A stretch of DNA of 64,000 nucleotides from Marivirga arenosa. Lineage in GTDB: Bacteria > Bacteroidota > Bacteroidia > Cytophagales > Cyclobacteriaceae. Position 1 is the stretch's first letter. Every line of letters starts with the position of its first letter. The notes below the pieces were generated by a model. The model was given only the letters and a program-made list of their open reading frames with translations. It was not told where the DNA came from and ran no database searches. The stretch is from contig NZ_CP129970.2 of assembly GCF_030503895.2 (NCBI RefSeq), positions 870,001 through 934,000 of the forward strand, in the 5' to 3' direction. Both the position numbers and the translations under genes were made by a program. This document shows positions 9,057 to 18,838 of this stretch, piece by piece.

Positions 9057-10367
9057 ATGACACAAATAGAAAGGCTTTACGAATTATTTTTAAAGAGTAC
9101 AGGAGTTTGTACCGATACCCGTAAAATTCAGGAAGGTAATATGTTCTTTGCTCTTAAAGGTCCGAATTTCAACGGTAATAAATTTGCAGAACAAGCTTTG
9201 AATGATGGCGCTTCTATTGCCATTGTAGATGAAAAAGATTTTTATAAAGATAATGGAAAGTATATACTGGTTGATGATGTTTTGAAAACGCTTCAGCTAG
9301 TTGCTACAGTCCATCGAGAAAGCTTAGATATTCCAGTTTTAGGAATTACTGGTTCTAATGGAAAAACAACTAGCAAAGAGATTATACATCAAGTATTAGC
9401 TAAAAAATATAAGGTTTTTGCCACAGAGGGTAATCTTAATAATCATATAGGAGTTCCACTCAGTTTATTATCCATTAATGATGAATATGAGATTGCTATT
9501 ATTGAGATGGGGGCTAATCACATTGGTGAAATTGCTTCCTATTGTAAAATGGCACAACCTACACATGGTTTAATTACAAACATCGGAAGAGCTCATATTG
9601 GAGAGTTTGGCGGATTTGAAAATATCATTATTGGTAAAAGTGAATTGTTTGACTATTTGAAAAAGCATGATGGAGTCCCTTTTATTAATACTCAGGATAA
9701 AGTTCTGAAAAATATGCAAAAACGCTTTTCCAATGCGTTAAGCTTCCCAAATGAAGGAGATGATTTGGAGGTGAAAGTTGAAAAGGGTGGGACTTTCCTC
9801 AAGTATTCTGTAAACGAATTCAAAAATATTGAAACGAATCTGGTTGGTCAGTTTAACTACTTAAATGTAGCTGCTGCATTATGCATTGGACAATATTTCG
9901 AAGTACCCCTTGAAGATGGAGTTAAGGCTACTCAGGAATATTTACCTGAGAATATGCGCTCTCAAATGATCAAGACTGATTATTACACCATTATTTTAGA
10001 TGCCTATAATGCGAATCCTGATTCAATGGAATTGGCTATCAAAAGCTTAGGAGCTATTGAAAATACAGAAACAGTAGTGATTTTAGGAGATATGCTTGAA
10101 TTAGGTGACACTACAGAATTAGAACATGAAAAATTGGGTGAATTGACAGTGGATTTAGGAATCAGTAAACGTTATTATTGTGGCACCCATATTCAGTCCG
10201 CTTCAAAAATGGACAATTTTGGAAAATACTTTAAATCAAAAGATGATTTAATTGAATACCTTAAAGAAAAACCCTTGAAAAAAGGAAGCACAATTTTAAT
10301 AAAAGGCTCTAGAAAAAATGCGTTAGAAGATATAGTGCCTTTCTTAACAAAATTTGAACACAAATAA
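9057..10367 (+). CDS. murF: UDP-N-acetylmuramoyl-tripeptide--D-alanyl-D-alanine ligase
   Basis: Adds D-Ala-D-Ala to the UDP-MurNAc-tripeptide using ATP, the last cytoplasmic step in building the peptidoglycan pentapeptide. The 436-aa product has the Mur-ligase N domain with the TDTRKIQEGNMFFAL segment (19-33), the P-loop ITGSNGKTT (97-105), the EMGANHIGEI motif, and the C-terminal DAYNANPDSM motif specific to MurF. It is the only cell-wall gene here, lying outside a dcw cluster. Its stop (10365-10367) abuts the stop of the convergent gene at 10368 with no spacer, so there is no room for a dedicated terminator. Confidence 0.94.
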   Translation: MTQIERLYELFLKSTGVCTDTRKIQEGNMFFALKGPNFNGNKFAEQALNDGASIAIVDEKDFYKDNGKYILVDDVLKTLQLVATVHRESLDIPVLGITGSNGKTTSKEIIHQVLAKKYKVFATEGNLNNHIGVPLSLLSINDEYEIAIIEMGANHIGEIASYCKMAQPTHGLITNIGRAHIGEFGGFENIIIGKSELFDYLKKHDGVPFINTQDKVLKNMQKRFSNALSFPNEGDDLEVKVEKGGTFLKYSVNEFKNIETNLVGQFNYLNVAAALCIGQYFEVPLEDGVKATQEYLPENMRSQMIKTDYYTIILDAYNANPDSMELAIKSLGAIENTETVVILGDMLELGDTTELEHEKLGELTVDLGISKRYYCGTHIQSASKMDNFGKYFKSKDDLIEYLKEKPLKKGSTILIKGSRKNALEDIVPFLTKFEHK

Positions 10368-11423
10368 TTACTCTAAAACGACTTTAAACATCTTTCCATC
10401 TCTACCAGCCATAAGAGCCGTACGAGCATCAATAAATTTAGCGGTCCAAATATCTTCCTCTGAAAGGACCTGCCATTTTTGTTGGTCTCCTAGCCATATT
10501 TCAGCACCATTTGGACCACATGCAATCACAAAATCATTTTCCAGATAATTGGTGACTGCTAATCCATAAAAAGATCCTTTTATATTATGTTCAGGTAGTG
10601 CTGTCCAGTTTTCGCCATTATCTTCCGAAAAGAATACATTATCTAACACTTGATCAGCAATTGCTAAATCACCACCTGTGATCCATAATTTTCCTGAAGT
10701 TTTCTTTATGGCTGTCAAGCCTGCAAATTCACCTATAATCATGGGAGTACTTTTTACTTCCCAGCTTCTTCCATAATCTTGCGTATAAAAAACTCTGGCA
10801 CTGCCGTTTGCTCCGGTAGCAATCCATGCTTCTCCTCCTTCTTCAATTAAAATATTGCTTCCACTAGAAGCAAATCCGCCCTCACCTTCATTTGCCATTG
10901 GAGCAGTAGGAATTCTTTCCCAGCTTTTTCCAAAATTGGTGGTTTTTAAAATATAGGCTAATGAATCGATTGCATCTCCATAGACTAATCCTTGACCATT
11001 TCCCCAGAACTGAACGGCATCAATAAAGCCCTCTTCATTTTGCATTTGAAAAACCTGATTCCAGCCTGATTGCTCATGAAAATAAAATATTTTACTTAAC
11101 TCACCTTCTCCAGCACTTAATACTATCGCTTCCTTATCACTAATAGGCTGAATATCTCGAAATTGTAAACTATCAATTTCAGGATAATTAAATGACGTCC
11201 AGTTTTCACCTGCGTCAGTCGTTTTTAATATAGTGGCAGCAGTTCCACTGGCCCAAGCAGTAGAATCATTAAACTTCTCTAATCCTATGATTAAAGAATT
11301 CACATTGGTATTAAGCACTTCTAGTTTAGGTTGAATCGACTGTGGGCTGCAGCCTACAATAATGACTGATAAGAAAAATAGACTAACTATACTTTTAAAA
11401 AAATCACCAATCGAAATATTCAT
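10368..11423 (-). CDS. Asp-box (YCF48/BNR-like) beta-propeller lipoprotein
   Basis: A predicted SpII lipoprotein with hydrophobic stretch SIVSLFFLSVIIVGC, the lipidated Cys being in IVGCSPQ. The body holds repeated Asp-box signatures (TTDAGENW, TTNFGKSW, TQDYGRSW, SEDNGENW), typical of BNR/YCF48-type propellers. The frame is open upstream to an ATG at 11453, but starts there or at 11429 give a long charged leader. I place the start at 11423, which leaves a 25-residue signal peptide. Even so it overlaps the upstream AsmA-like gene by 20 bp, so the two are coupled. Such propellers are structural or binding modules and no enzymatic residues are recognised. It is convergent with murF. Confidence 0.75.
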   Translation of the reverse strand: MNISIGDFFKSIVSLFFLSVIIVGCSPQSIQPKLEVLNTNVNSLIIGLEKFNDSTAWASGTAATILKTTDAGENWTSFNYPEIDSLQFRDIQPISDKEAIVLSAGEGELSKIFYFHEQSGWNQVFQMQNEEGFIDAVQFWGNGQGLVYGDAIDSLAYILKTTNFGKSWERIPTAPMANEGEGGFASSGSNILIEEGGEAWIATGANGSARVFYTQDYGRSWEVKSTPMIIGEFAGLTAIKKTSGKLWITGGDLAIADQVLDNVFFSEDNGENWTALPEHNIKGSFYGLAVTNYLENDFVIACGPNGAEIWLGDQQKWQVLSEEDIWTAKFIDARTALMAGRDGKMFKVVLE

Positions 11424-13896
11424 CTTCATTAAGTTCAAGTTCTTCATTTTCATCTTCAGGAAGCTTTTCTCCTTTAATTATTTTCTTGAGGGTTTTACCT
11501 TCTTCTTTTATCCTATCTGCTATAGATTTCAAAGATCGCTTTTTATCCCAGCTTACTTCAAAGTCATCCGTTGTACCTTCAATTTTTAAATATAGGCTTG
11601 AATAATCCTTTTCTTCTTCAATAGCACCAAAAGCTTCGTCTTTATCTTTTCTTTTATAGTTTTTTAAAGGTACTAATAATCTATAATTAATTTCCTGATC
11701 GAATGTGTGCGTTCCCTGAATCAATATGTTAGAAACATTTGACTGAATAGACATCTCGGGCAGGTAAATTACTTCATTCTTGATCTCAATTGTATTCCTC
11801 ATCTCCCCAAAACTCAAATTGGTCAATTCATCTTCTCTTACATAATCAGACAAGCTCAGCATAGGCTCGAAATTATTAAGCTCACCATTCTCAATTTTAG
11901 CATCAATAGTAGCTTTGAATACATCTGATTGAAAATTAAGCTTCTGGTCCAACATGATGAATGCTTTGACTTTAGCATCAATTTTACCTTTAAGGTGCTG
12001 GTCGGTTAGAAAATCCTGGCGAAAGTTCTCAAAGGTGTAGAAAATGCTATCCACATTTAAGCCATTAAAATCAGCAGATGTATTGACTAAAATTTCATTC
12101 TCTTTTTTGGCATTCACTGTTGCGCTTAATGTCATTTCACCTCCACAGCTTCCTAATTCTAGATCAGATGCCTTCAATATTTGATCGGAAAGCTCTATTT
12201 CTCCCGAAATATTTCTGGCTTTAAAGCGCTTAAATTCTAAATGTTCAATATGAGAAGTGAAGTCCAATTGCAACTTAGGACTCAAAGCAAATTTGAATGA
12301 TTCTTCCTGCTTTTCTATTGTATTCTCTTCGTTTGACAAGCCTGATAAAAGCTCATTCAGGTTAATATTTTGACTGATCGTTTCAGCCTCAATTAATAAG
12401 GCTTGATTTTCTTTCAGGAAATATGGAAATATATTTAAGAAAAAACCACTCAATTCAATATCCGACTCTCCTATATCACCTTGTAAATGATTAATGGCAA
12501 TATCATTCTTGTTAAACATCAATCTTCCATTCACATTTTTTATAGGCAAAGGATAATCTTGATAAACACCTGATAGATTATGTAATATAATTTCTCCTGA
12601 ATTATTTATTCTTGAAGCAGTTGAAGCTTGTTTGAAATCATCCAAATAACCGGCTAAGCTTATATTAAAATCTATAGCTCCTTCTAGTTCTGAATACTTT
12701 TCACGGTTTGGGAAAAAGCTGATCAAGTCAGGGGTAGATATTTGTCCTTCTGTGGATAGATTAATCAAATAGTTCTCAAAATCTTTAATTCCTAAATCGG
12801 CAGTAAAGGATTTGCCTTTAAGCGTTCCTGAAATATCTTTTAACACTAATTGAGAACTTCTCAAATTATGATATTTCCCATTATTAAAATTTCCATGGAA
12901 ATTTAAATCTTCAAATCGAGTATCATAATCAGCATGGTATAAAGAAGCCTGATTAACGTTAAAATTAAAGTTTACTTGGGGAGATTGATTGGCAGTGAGT
13001 TTCCCTTTAATACTACCTTCAAACTCTGCATTCCCTTTACTTTCATATTCTGAAATATAATTCCTGTATTTCTCGGGCAGTAAAGATATGATGGTTGAAA
13101 AATCAGACTCTATTCCTTTTACCAGCAAGTCCATTTCGCTTGTATTAATTTTGTAATCGCCAGCAAGCTGAAATTCATTATTAGACAAAAACAATTGGGA
13201 GGGTCTTATTTCTACAATTTCATTTCCTTGTATATAATTTAGGTCTGCATTTATCTTCAAATTTTTGTTTTCAAAATAGCGAAGATCGCCCAGTTGGATG
13301 GCTCTAGTTTTTAACTTTCCATTGGCTTTAATTTTAAAGTTATTTTCAACCTTATTCAAACTCGCCATTAAAGCCTCAGCATAAATATGGTAATTTTGAT
13401 CCAGGCCATCATCAGCATAAACCACATCAACAGATTGTATATCAATATTCTTTAAATTGAAATTAACCCCATTATTCTTTGATGAATTGGTGTCATTTTT
13501 TAAAATATCATAATTCCGTTTACCTGATTTTGTCAGTCGAATATTCAGCTTTCCTTTTTTAAGAATAATTTTTTCAAAGGAGTAATCTTCCTTTATAAAA
13601 TTTAAAGCATTAAATGAAAGCGCTAATTCCTCTAACTGAGCAAGTGCCTTCTTACTATTGGGTAAAGATTCTTGAATAAAAACATCCTGAAATCTTAACG
13701 ATATATTGGGGAAATCAGTCCACCAGTTAATATCAATCTTACTAACCTGTACAGGCGTTTGAACCGATTTATTAATTTCAGTTAGAATTTGATCAATTAA
13801 ATCATCCTGATGGTAGTACAGATAAGCCGAACCACCCGCAAAAAGCAGAATAAAAAATAGAGTAAAATATAAAATAAACTTCCTCAGGTACTTCAA
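11404..13896 (-). CDS. AsmA-like envelope protein
   Basis: 830 aa with one N-terminal membrane anchor (about 7-27: FILYFTLFFILLFAGGSAYLYY) followed by a large periplasmic region. The region after the anchor (QILTEINKSVQTPVQVSKIDINWWTDFPNISLRFQDVFI) has the pattern of AsmA/DUF748-type proteins: a repeating beta-taco-groove fold with N..I.....G....D.....N....F. The C-terminal part (about 560-760) resembles the AsmA-like C domain. Such proteins are implicated in lipid transport between the membranes or outer-membrane homeostasis; the specific role here is unknown. The last 50 residues are very acidic (LPEDENEELELNEDEYFDW). It heads a two-gene operon with the overlapping lipoprotein gene. Confidence 0.8.
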   Translation of the reverse strand: MKYLRKFILYFTLFFILLFAGGSAYLYYHQDDLIDQILTEINKSVQTPVQVSKIDINWWTDFPNISLRFQDVFIQESLPNSKKALAQLEELALSFNALNFIKEDYSFEKIILKKGKLNIRLTKSGKRNYDILKNDTNSSKNNGVNFNLKNIDIQSVDVVYADDGLDQNYHIYAEALMASLNKVENNFKIKANGKLKTRAIQLGDLRYFENKNLKINADLNYIQGNEIVEIRPSQLFLSNNEFQLAGDYKINTSEMDLLVKGIESDFSTIISLLPEKYRNYISEYESKGNAEFEGSIKGKLTANQSPQVNFNFNVNQASLYHADYDTRFEDLNFHGNFNNGKYHNLRSSQLVLKDISGTLKGKSFTADLGIKDFENYLINLSTEGQISTPDLISFFPNREKYSELEGAIDFNISLAGYLDDFKQASTASRINNSGEIILHNLSGVYQDYPLPIKNVNGRLMFNKNDIAINHLQGDIGESDIELSGFFLNIFPYFLKENQALLIEAETISQNINLNELLSGLSNEENTIEKQEESFKFALSPKLQLDFTSHIEHLEFKRFKARNISGEIELSDQILKASDLELGSCGGEMTLSATVNAKKENEILVNTSADFNGLNVDSIFYTFENFRQDFLTDQHLKGKIDAKVKAFIMLDQKLNFQSDVFKATIDAKIENGELNNFEPMLSLSDYVREDELTNLSFGEMRNTIEIKNEVIYLPEMSIQSNVSNILIQGTHTFDQEINYRLLVPLKNYKRKDKDEAFGAIEEEKDYSSLYLKIEGTTDDFEVSWDKKRSLKSIADRIKEEGKTLKKIIKGEKLPEDENEELELNEDEYFDW

Positions 13897-14034
13897 TATG
13901 GTATTTTTAATTTAAGAACGAAATTTGCGAATAAGAGATATAAATCCAAATAAAATTTTTATAACCGTAATGACCTGATTTTCAAATCAATAAAATATAG
14001 CTTGAATTTTTTTTGAATTATTTTATAAAATCAA

Positions 14035-14065
14035 TTTGTAAATATAAAAAGCAGTACTACATTTG
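14035..14065 (+). promoter_or_regulatory. Bacteroidota promoter driving the tRNA-Val locus
   Basis: TTTG (14035-14038), a 19-bp spacer and TACATTTG (14058-14065) match the -33/-7 consensus of Bacteroidota exactly. Transcription would start near 14072, upstream of the first tRNA-like copy and the intact tRNA-Val, so the pseudo-copy and the real tRNA are probably on one primary transcript. Confidence 0.75.
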
Positions 14066-14111
14066 CATTCCCAAACAACAACAAACGGTTGTAAAAAAGG
14101 AAAAAAATAAT

Positions 14112-14190
14112 GGGGTTATAGCTCAGTTGGTTTAAAAGAGCATCCCGACCAAACAGTCGGGAGGGTCGTAGGTTCAAACCTACTAATCAA
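14112..14190 (+). pseudogene. tRNA-Val-like copy 1 (defective, hairpin in place of anticodon arm)
   Basis: It matches the intact tRNA-Val at 14210 through the 5' strand and D arm (TTATAGCTCAGTTGGTTT) and most of the T arm (GGTCGTAGGTTC...CCTACTAATC). Three extra bases disturb the D arm, the T loop is one base short, and the acceptor ends (GGGGTTA versus TAATCAA) do not pair fully. In place of the anticodon arm is TCCCGAC-CAAACA-GTCGGGA, a hairpin with no usable 7-base anticodon loop. It cannot be a working tRNA but is clearly related to the array that follows. Confidence 0.8.
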
Positions 14191-14209
14191 ATGATACAAA
14201 ATATTTAAT

Positions 14210-14284
14210 GGGATTATAGCTCAGTTGGTTTAGAGCACCTGCCTTACAAGCAGGGGGTCGTAGGTTCGAATCCTACTAATCCCA
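14210..14284 (+). tRNA. tRNA-Val (anticodon TAC)
   Basis: A complete 75-nt cloverleaf. The acceptor GGGATTA (14210-14216) pairs with TAATCCC (14277-14283), with discriminator A at 14284. The D arm is GCTC...GAGC, the anticodon stem CCTGC/GCAGG encloses CTTACAA with anticodon TAC, and the T arm is GTAGG-TTCGAAT-CCTAC. CCA is not encoded. It reads GTA and probably all GTN valine codons by wobble. It is followed by a terminator (14296-14328). It is the only intact member of six related copies in 1.2 kb. Confidence 0.96.
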
Positions 14285-14295
14285 CATTCTACAAA

Positions 14296-14328
14296 AGGCT
14301 TACAGATAATATTTGTAAGCCTTTTTTT
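14296..14328 (+). terminator. terminator after tRNA-Val
   Basis: Stem AGGCTTACA/TGTAAGCCT (14296-14304 with 14314-14322) followed by a T run. An almost identical copy follows tRNA-like copy 3 at about 14795-14827. Confidence 0.85.
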
Positions 14329-14343
14329 ATGATTAAAAAATCT

Positions 14344-14420
14344 AGCATTATAGCTCTATTAGTTTAGAGCATCCCGATTAGTTAGTCGGGAGAGTCGGAA
14401 TTTCGAATACCAAATAACTA
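14344..14420 (+). pseudogene. tRNA-Val-like copy 2 (upstream of GIY-YIG gene 1)
   Basis: GCATTATAGCTCTATTAGTTTAGAGC retains the D-arm register of tRNA-Val. The anticodon arm is TCCCGATT-AGTT-AGTCGGGA, and the T arm (GTCGGAATTTCGAATACC) is decayed. There is no acceptor pairing. It lies 44 bp upstream of the first GIY-YIG ATG. Compared with copy 4 in the next unit, the hairpin differs by a T-G versus C-G pair, so pairing is kept although the base changed. Confidence 0.7.
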
Positions 14421-14442
14421 AACTTTTACTTATTTTGGTTAG

Positions 14443-14784
<342 letters not shown>

Positions 14785-14843
14785 CATTATACGAAAGGCT
14801 TACAAATAATATTTGTAAGCCTTTTTTTATGATTAAAAATCTA

Positions 14844-14919
14844 GCATTATAGCTCAGTTAGTTTTGAGCATCCCGACTAGTTAGTCGGGAGGGTCGTAAG
14901 TCCGAATGCCTAATAACTA
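14844..14919 (+). pseudogene. tRNA-Val-like copy 4 (upstream of GIY-YIG gene 2)
   Basis: GCATTATAGCTCAGTTAGTTTTGAGC keeps the D arm. The anticodon arm is a perfect 7-bp hairpin CCCGACT-AGTT-AGTCGGG, and the T arm (GTCGTAAGTCCGAATGCC) is partly decayed. It occupies the same place in unit 2 as copy 2 does in unit 1. Confidence 0.7.
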
Positions 14920-14941
14920 AATTTTTACTTATTTTGGTTAG

Positions 14942-15331
<390 letters not shown>

Positions 15332-15489
15332 ATTATAAAAAAGGCTTACAGGCTTAAGTTTGTAACCCTTTTTTAATTTCTACCCAATATGATGATTAAA
15401 AATTATCATTAATCCTGCACACCACTTATAAAAATTTAGTGGCAACTCTAAAGTATTTAAAATAGATTGAAGAAAAATCCATTTTAAAT

Positions 15490-18400
15490 ATGAAGAAACT
15501 ATACTTTTTAGTTGGAATAATCTTCCTATTCCAAATACAAACAGTAGAAGCTCAGCGAAATCGCAAAAGTGCTTCTACCACTCAATATGACGAGAAACTT
15601 TATGACGCTCTCCAATGGAGAGGTATTGGACCCTACAGAGGCGGTAGGTCTGCTGCGGTAACCGGAGTTACTGGTCAACCTAACCTATTTTACATGGGAT
15701 CCACTGGTGGGGGTGTATGGCGCACCAAAGATGGTGGAAATACTTGGAAAAGCATTTCTGATGGTCATTTTGGAGGCTCTATTGGAGCCGTGGCGGTTGC
15801 AGAAAGTGATCCTAACGTAATTTATGTTGGCGGTGGTGAAAAGACTTTACGAGGAAATATGTCCTACGGCTATGGGGTTTACAAATCAGTAGATGCTGGT
15901 AAAAACTGGGAACACATGGGGCTGGACAATAGTCGCCACATCAGTAGAATCAGAATTCATCCTCAAAACCCAGATATAGTCTATGCAGCCGTAATGGGTG
16001 ATATTTTTAAAGATTCTCCTGAAAGAGGTGTTTATAAATCTACTGATGGAGGTAAAACTTGGGACAGAAAATTATTTGCGAATAGCAGAGCTGGAGCAGT
16101 AGATCTAATCTTAGATCCTAATAACCCAAGAATTATGTATGCTTCTACCTGGAATGTAAGAAGAACCCCTTATAGTTTTTCAAGTGGCGGGCCTGGCTCT
16201 GACATTTGGAAATCAACGGATAGCGGTGAAAACTGGACAAAACTTTCAGAAAATGAAGGTTTACCGAAAGGTACTTGGGGTATTTCAGGAATAACCGTTT
16301 CTCCTCAAAACTCAAATCGTATTTGGGCTATTATTGAAAATGATAATGGTGGTGTTTTCAGGTCTGATGATGCAGGAAAAACATGGAAGAAAACAAATGA
16401 CGATAGAGCATTAAGACAAAGAGCTTGGTATTACACCAGAATTTACGCTGATACTCAGGATGAGGATATGGTATATGTTGTAAATGTGGATTATCACAAA
16501 TCAAAAGACGGGGGAAAATCTTTTGAAGCTTTTAGAGCTCCACACGGAGACCACCATGATATGTGGATTGACCCTAACGATAATCAACGCATGATCATGG
16601 CTGATGATGGGGGTGCTCAAGTAAGTTTTGATGGCGGAGAAAACTGGAGTACCTACATGAACCAGAATACAGCACAATTTTACCGCGTTACAACCGATAA
16701 TCATTTTCCATTTAGGATATATGGAGCACAACAAGATAACTCTACGGTAAGAATTGCGCATAGAACCACAGGATCTGTTATTGGCGAACAAGATTGGGAA
16801 TCAACCGCGGGTGGAGAAAGTGCGCACTTAGCGATTGATGAGGAAAATAATGAAGTAGTTTATGGTGGAAGTTATGATGGCTTTTTAACTCGTTACAATC
16901 ATAGCTCTGAAGAAATAAGAGCGATAAACGTATGGCCAGACAACCCGATGGGACACGGAGCAGAAGAAATGAAATACAGGTTCCAGTGGAATTTCCCGAT
17001 TTTCACTTCTCCTCATGATCCAAATAAACTTTATACAGCTTCAAATCATTTACATGTAACTACCAATGAGGGTCAAACATGGGAAACCATAAGCCCTGAT
17101 TTAACAAGAAATGATCCTAGCAAATTAGGTCCTTCAGGTGGTCCGATTACAAAAGATAACACCAGTGTGGAGTATTACTGCACCATCTTCGCTGCGATCG
17201 AATCTCCTTATGAAGAAGATTTGTTATGGACAGGTTCTGACGATGGTTTAGTACATGTAAGTAAAGATGGGGGTGAAAACTGGGAAAATGTAACTCCTCC
17301 AGATATGCCGAAATGGATTATGATTAACAGCATTGAGGCAAGTCCATTTACCAAAGGGGGCGCTTATATAGCCGCTACCTCTTATAAAAACGGTGATTAC
17401 CGTCCTTATTTATATAAGACAAAGGATTACGGTAAAACATGGACTAAAATTGTAAACGGAATAGCTAATGATCACTTCACAAGAGTTGTAAGAGCCGACC
17501 CGAAAAGTCCAGGAATTTTATACGCAGGTACAGAAACTAAAATGTACATTTCTTTTGATGATGGTGCTAACTGGCAAGACTTCCAGTTGAACCTTCCAAT
17601 CGTTCCTATTACCGATTTAACCATTAAGGACAATCATTTAATAGCCGCTACTCAGGGTAGAGGATTTTGGTTGATTGATGATTTAACAGTATTACATCAG
17701 TTGGGTGCAGCAAAAGCAATCATGGATAAAATGAATATGGATTACCATATTTTCAATCCAAAAATCACTTATAGAATCGGAGGTAGATCAAGAGAAAGTA
17801 AAACAGCGGGTACTAATATGCCATCTGGTGTAATCACTTACTTTTACGCAAAAGATACGGCTGCGGCTGATACTGTAAAATTGATTTACAATGAAATGGG
17901 CGGTGATACCATCCAAGTATACAGTACTCATCCAGATAAAGAAAAGAATGAGAAAAAGTTAGAAGTAAAACCAGGCAGTAACCAACATATTTGGGACATG
18001 CAGTATCCGGGTGCGGAAAGCTTTGACGGAATGATTCTTTGGTGGTCATCTTTAAGTGGACCAACAGCCTTACCGGGTGACTATGAAGTAAGCTTAGTTG
18101 TAAACGGTAAAGGCCAAGGTACTCAGGTCGCTACTATCAAAAAAGACCCAAGGTCTTCAGCTTCCTATGATGACTTAAAAGCACAATTTGATTTTCAACA
18201 GGATGTAATTGCAAAATTATCTGAAACGAATTTAGCAATTAAAGATATCCGAAGAGCGAGAGTTCAAATTGAAGATGTAATCAAGAAAGCAGATGCTGAT
18301 ACTGTGAAAAGTATGGGGAAAAGTATACTTAAAAACATGAAAGAAATTGAAGAAGCACTTTACCAGACTAAAAACAGAAGTAGACAGGATCCTTTAAACT

Positions 18401-18615
18401 ACCCTATAAGATTAAATAATAAATTAGGACATTTAAACAGTTTAATGGGTATGGGCGATAACAGACCCACTGATTCTGCTATTGAATTTAAAAAAGAAAT
18501 CACAGCTAGAATTGATGAGCAACTTGATGCCCTTAATAAAATATTGGATGAAGATGTGGCAGCTTTCAACGATTTAGTAGACGCAAATCAAGTGAAAGCA
18601 GTGAAACTTGATTAA
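15490..18615 (+). CDS. large secreted Asp-box (BNR/VPS10-like) beta-propeller protein
   Basis: 1041 aa with a signal peptide (MKKLYFLVGIIFLFQIQTVEAQ). Two consecutive propellers of the sortilin/VPS10-BNR type span about residues 40-740. They are marked by at least nine Asp boxes: TKDGGNTW, SVDAGKNW, STDGGKTW, STDSGENW, SDDAGKTW, SFDGGENW, SKDGGENW, TKDYGKTW and SFDDGANW. The C-terminal 300 residues have no recognised catalytic motif and end in a helical segment. Proteins of this kind are often labelled glycosyl hydrolase, but sialidase active-site residues are not evident, so the enzyme name is not adopted. No T9SS tail is visible. It is monocistronic, with a terminator at 18635. Confidence 0.82.
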   Translation: MKKLYFLVGIIFLFQIQTVEAQRNRKSASTTQYDEKLYDALQWRGIGPYRGGRSAAVTGVTGQPNLFYMGSTGGGVWRTKDGGNTWKSISDGHFGGSIGAVAVAESDPNVIYVGGGEKTLRGNMSYGYGVYKSVDAGKNWEHMGLDNSRHISRIRIHPQNPDIVYAAVMGDIFKDSPERGVYKSTDGGKTWDRKLFANSRAGAVDLILDPNNPRIMYASTWNVRRTPYSFSSGGPGSDIWKSTDSGENWTKLSENEGLPKGTWGISGITVSPQNSNRIWAIIENDNGGVFRSDDAGKTWKKTNDDRALRQRAWYYTRIYADTQDEDMVYVVNVDYHKSKDGGKSFEAFRAPHGDHHDMWIDPNDNQRMIMADDGGAQVSFDGGENWSTYMNQNTAQFYRVTTDNHFPFRIYGAQQDNSTVRIAHRTTGSVIGEQDWESTAGGESAHLAIDEENNEVVYGGSYDGFLTRYNHSSEEIRAINVWPDNPMGHGAEEMKYRFQWNFPIFTSPHDPNKLYTASNHLHVTTNEGQTWETISPDLTRNDPSKLGPSGGPITKDNTSVEYYCTIFAAIESPYEEDLLWTGSDDGLVHVSKDGGENWENVTPPDMPKWIMINSIEASPFTKGGAYIAATSYKNGDYRPYLYKTKDYGKTWTKIVNGIANDHFTRVVRADPKSPGILYAGTETKMYISFDDGANWQDFQLNLPIVPITDLTIKDNHLIAATQGRGFWLIDDLTVLHQLGAAKAIMDKMNMDYHIFNPKITYRIGGRSRESKTAGTNMPSGVITYFYAKDTAAADTVKLIYNEMGGDTIQVYSTHPDKEKNEKKLEVKPGSNQHIWDMQYPGAESFDGMILWWSSLSGPTALPGDYEVSLVVNGKGQGTQVATIKKDPRSSASYDDLKAQFDFQQDVIAKLSETNLAIKDIRRARVQIEDVIKKADADTVKSMGKSILKNMKEIEEALYQTKNRSRQDPLNYPIRLNNKLGHLNSLMGMGDNRPTDSAIEFKKEITARIDEQLDALNKILDEDVAAFNDLVDANQVKAVKLD

Positions 18616-18634
18616 ACATAAGTCCCAAATATAG

Positions 18635-18678
18635 AAAAAGCCAGTTTTAGATCATATCAGACCTCAAACTGGCTTTTT
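18635..18678 (+). terminator. terminator after the 15490 gene
   Basis: AAAAAGCCAGTTT (18635-18647) pairs with AAACTGGCTTTTT (18666-18678), a 13-bp stem ending in T. Confidence 0.88.
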
Positions 18679-18838
18679 CTATTAATGCAGCGAAATATCT
18701 CAAAATATAATCACTTATTTCAATGCTACTCAAACGGTAACCATCACTTAATTGTTTAAGTTAGTGGTTCAAAAAATATTAGTTTATATTTGTTATCTCA
18801 TATATAATAATACCCATTAAAATTTTCATTTCAGTATC

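Noticed and set aside
11362-11589. Plus-strand 75-codon frame rich in Phe/Ile
   Set aside because: It is antisense to the acidic end of the AsmA-like gene, where Glu/Asp/Lys codons read as Phe/Ile on the other strand.
14112-14190. A functional tRNA upstream of tRNA-Val
   Set aside because: The anticodon arm has no 7-base loop, the acceptor ends do not pair and the T loop is one base short. It is a tRNA-like remnant.
15490-18615. Sialidase or glycoside hydrolase annotation of the Asp-box protein
   Set aside because: Asp boxes are structural. The arginine triad and catalytic Tyr/Glu of sialidases could not be identified.
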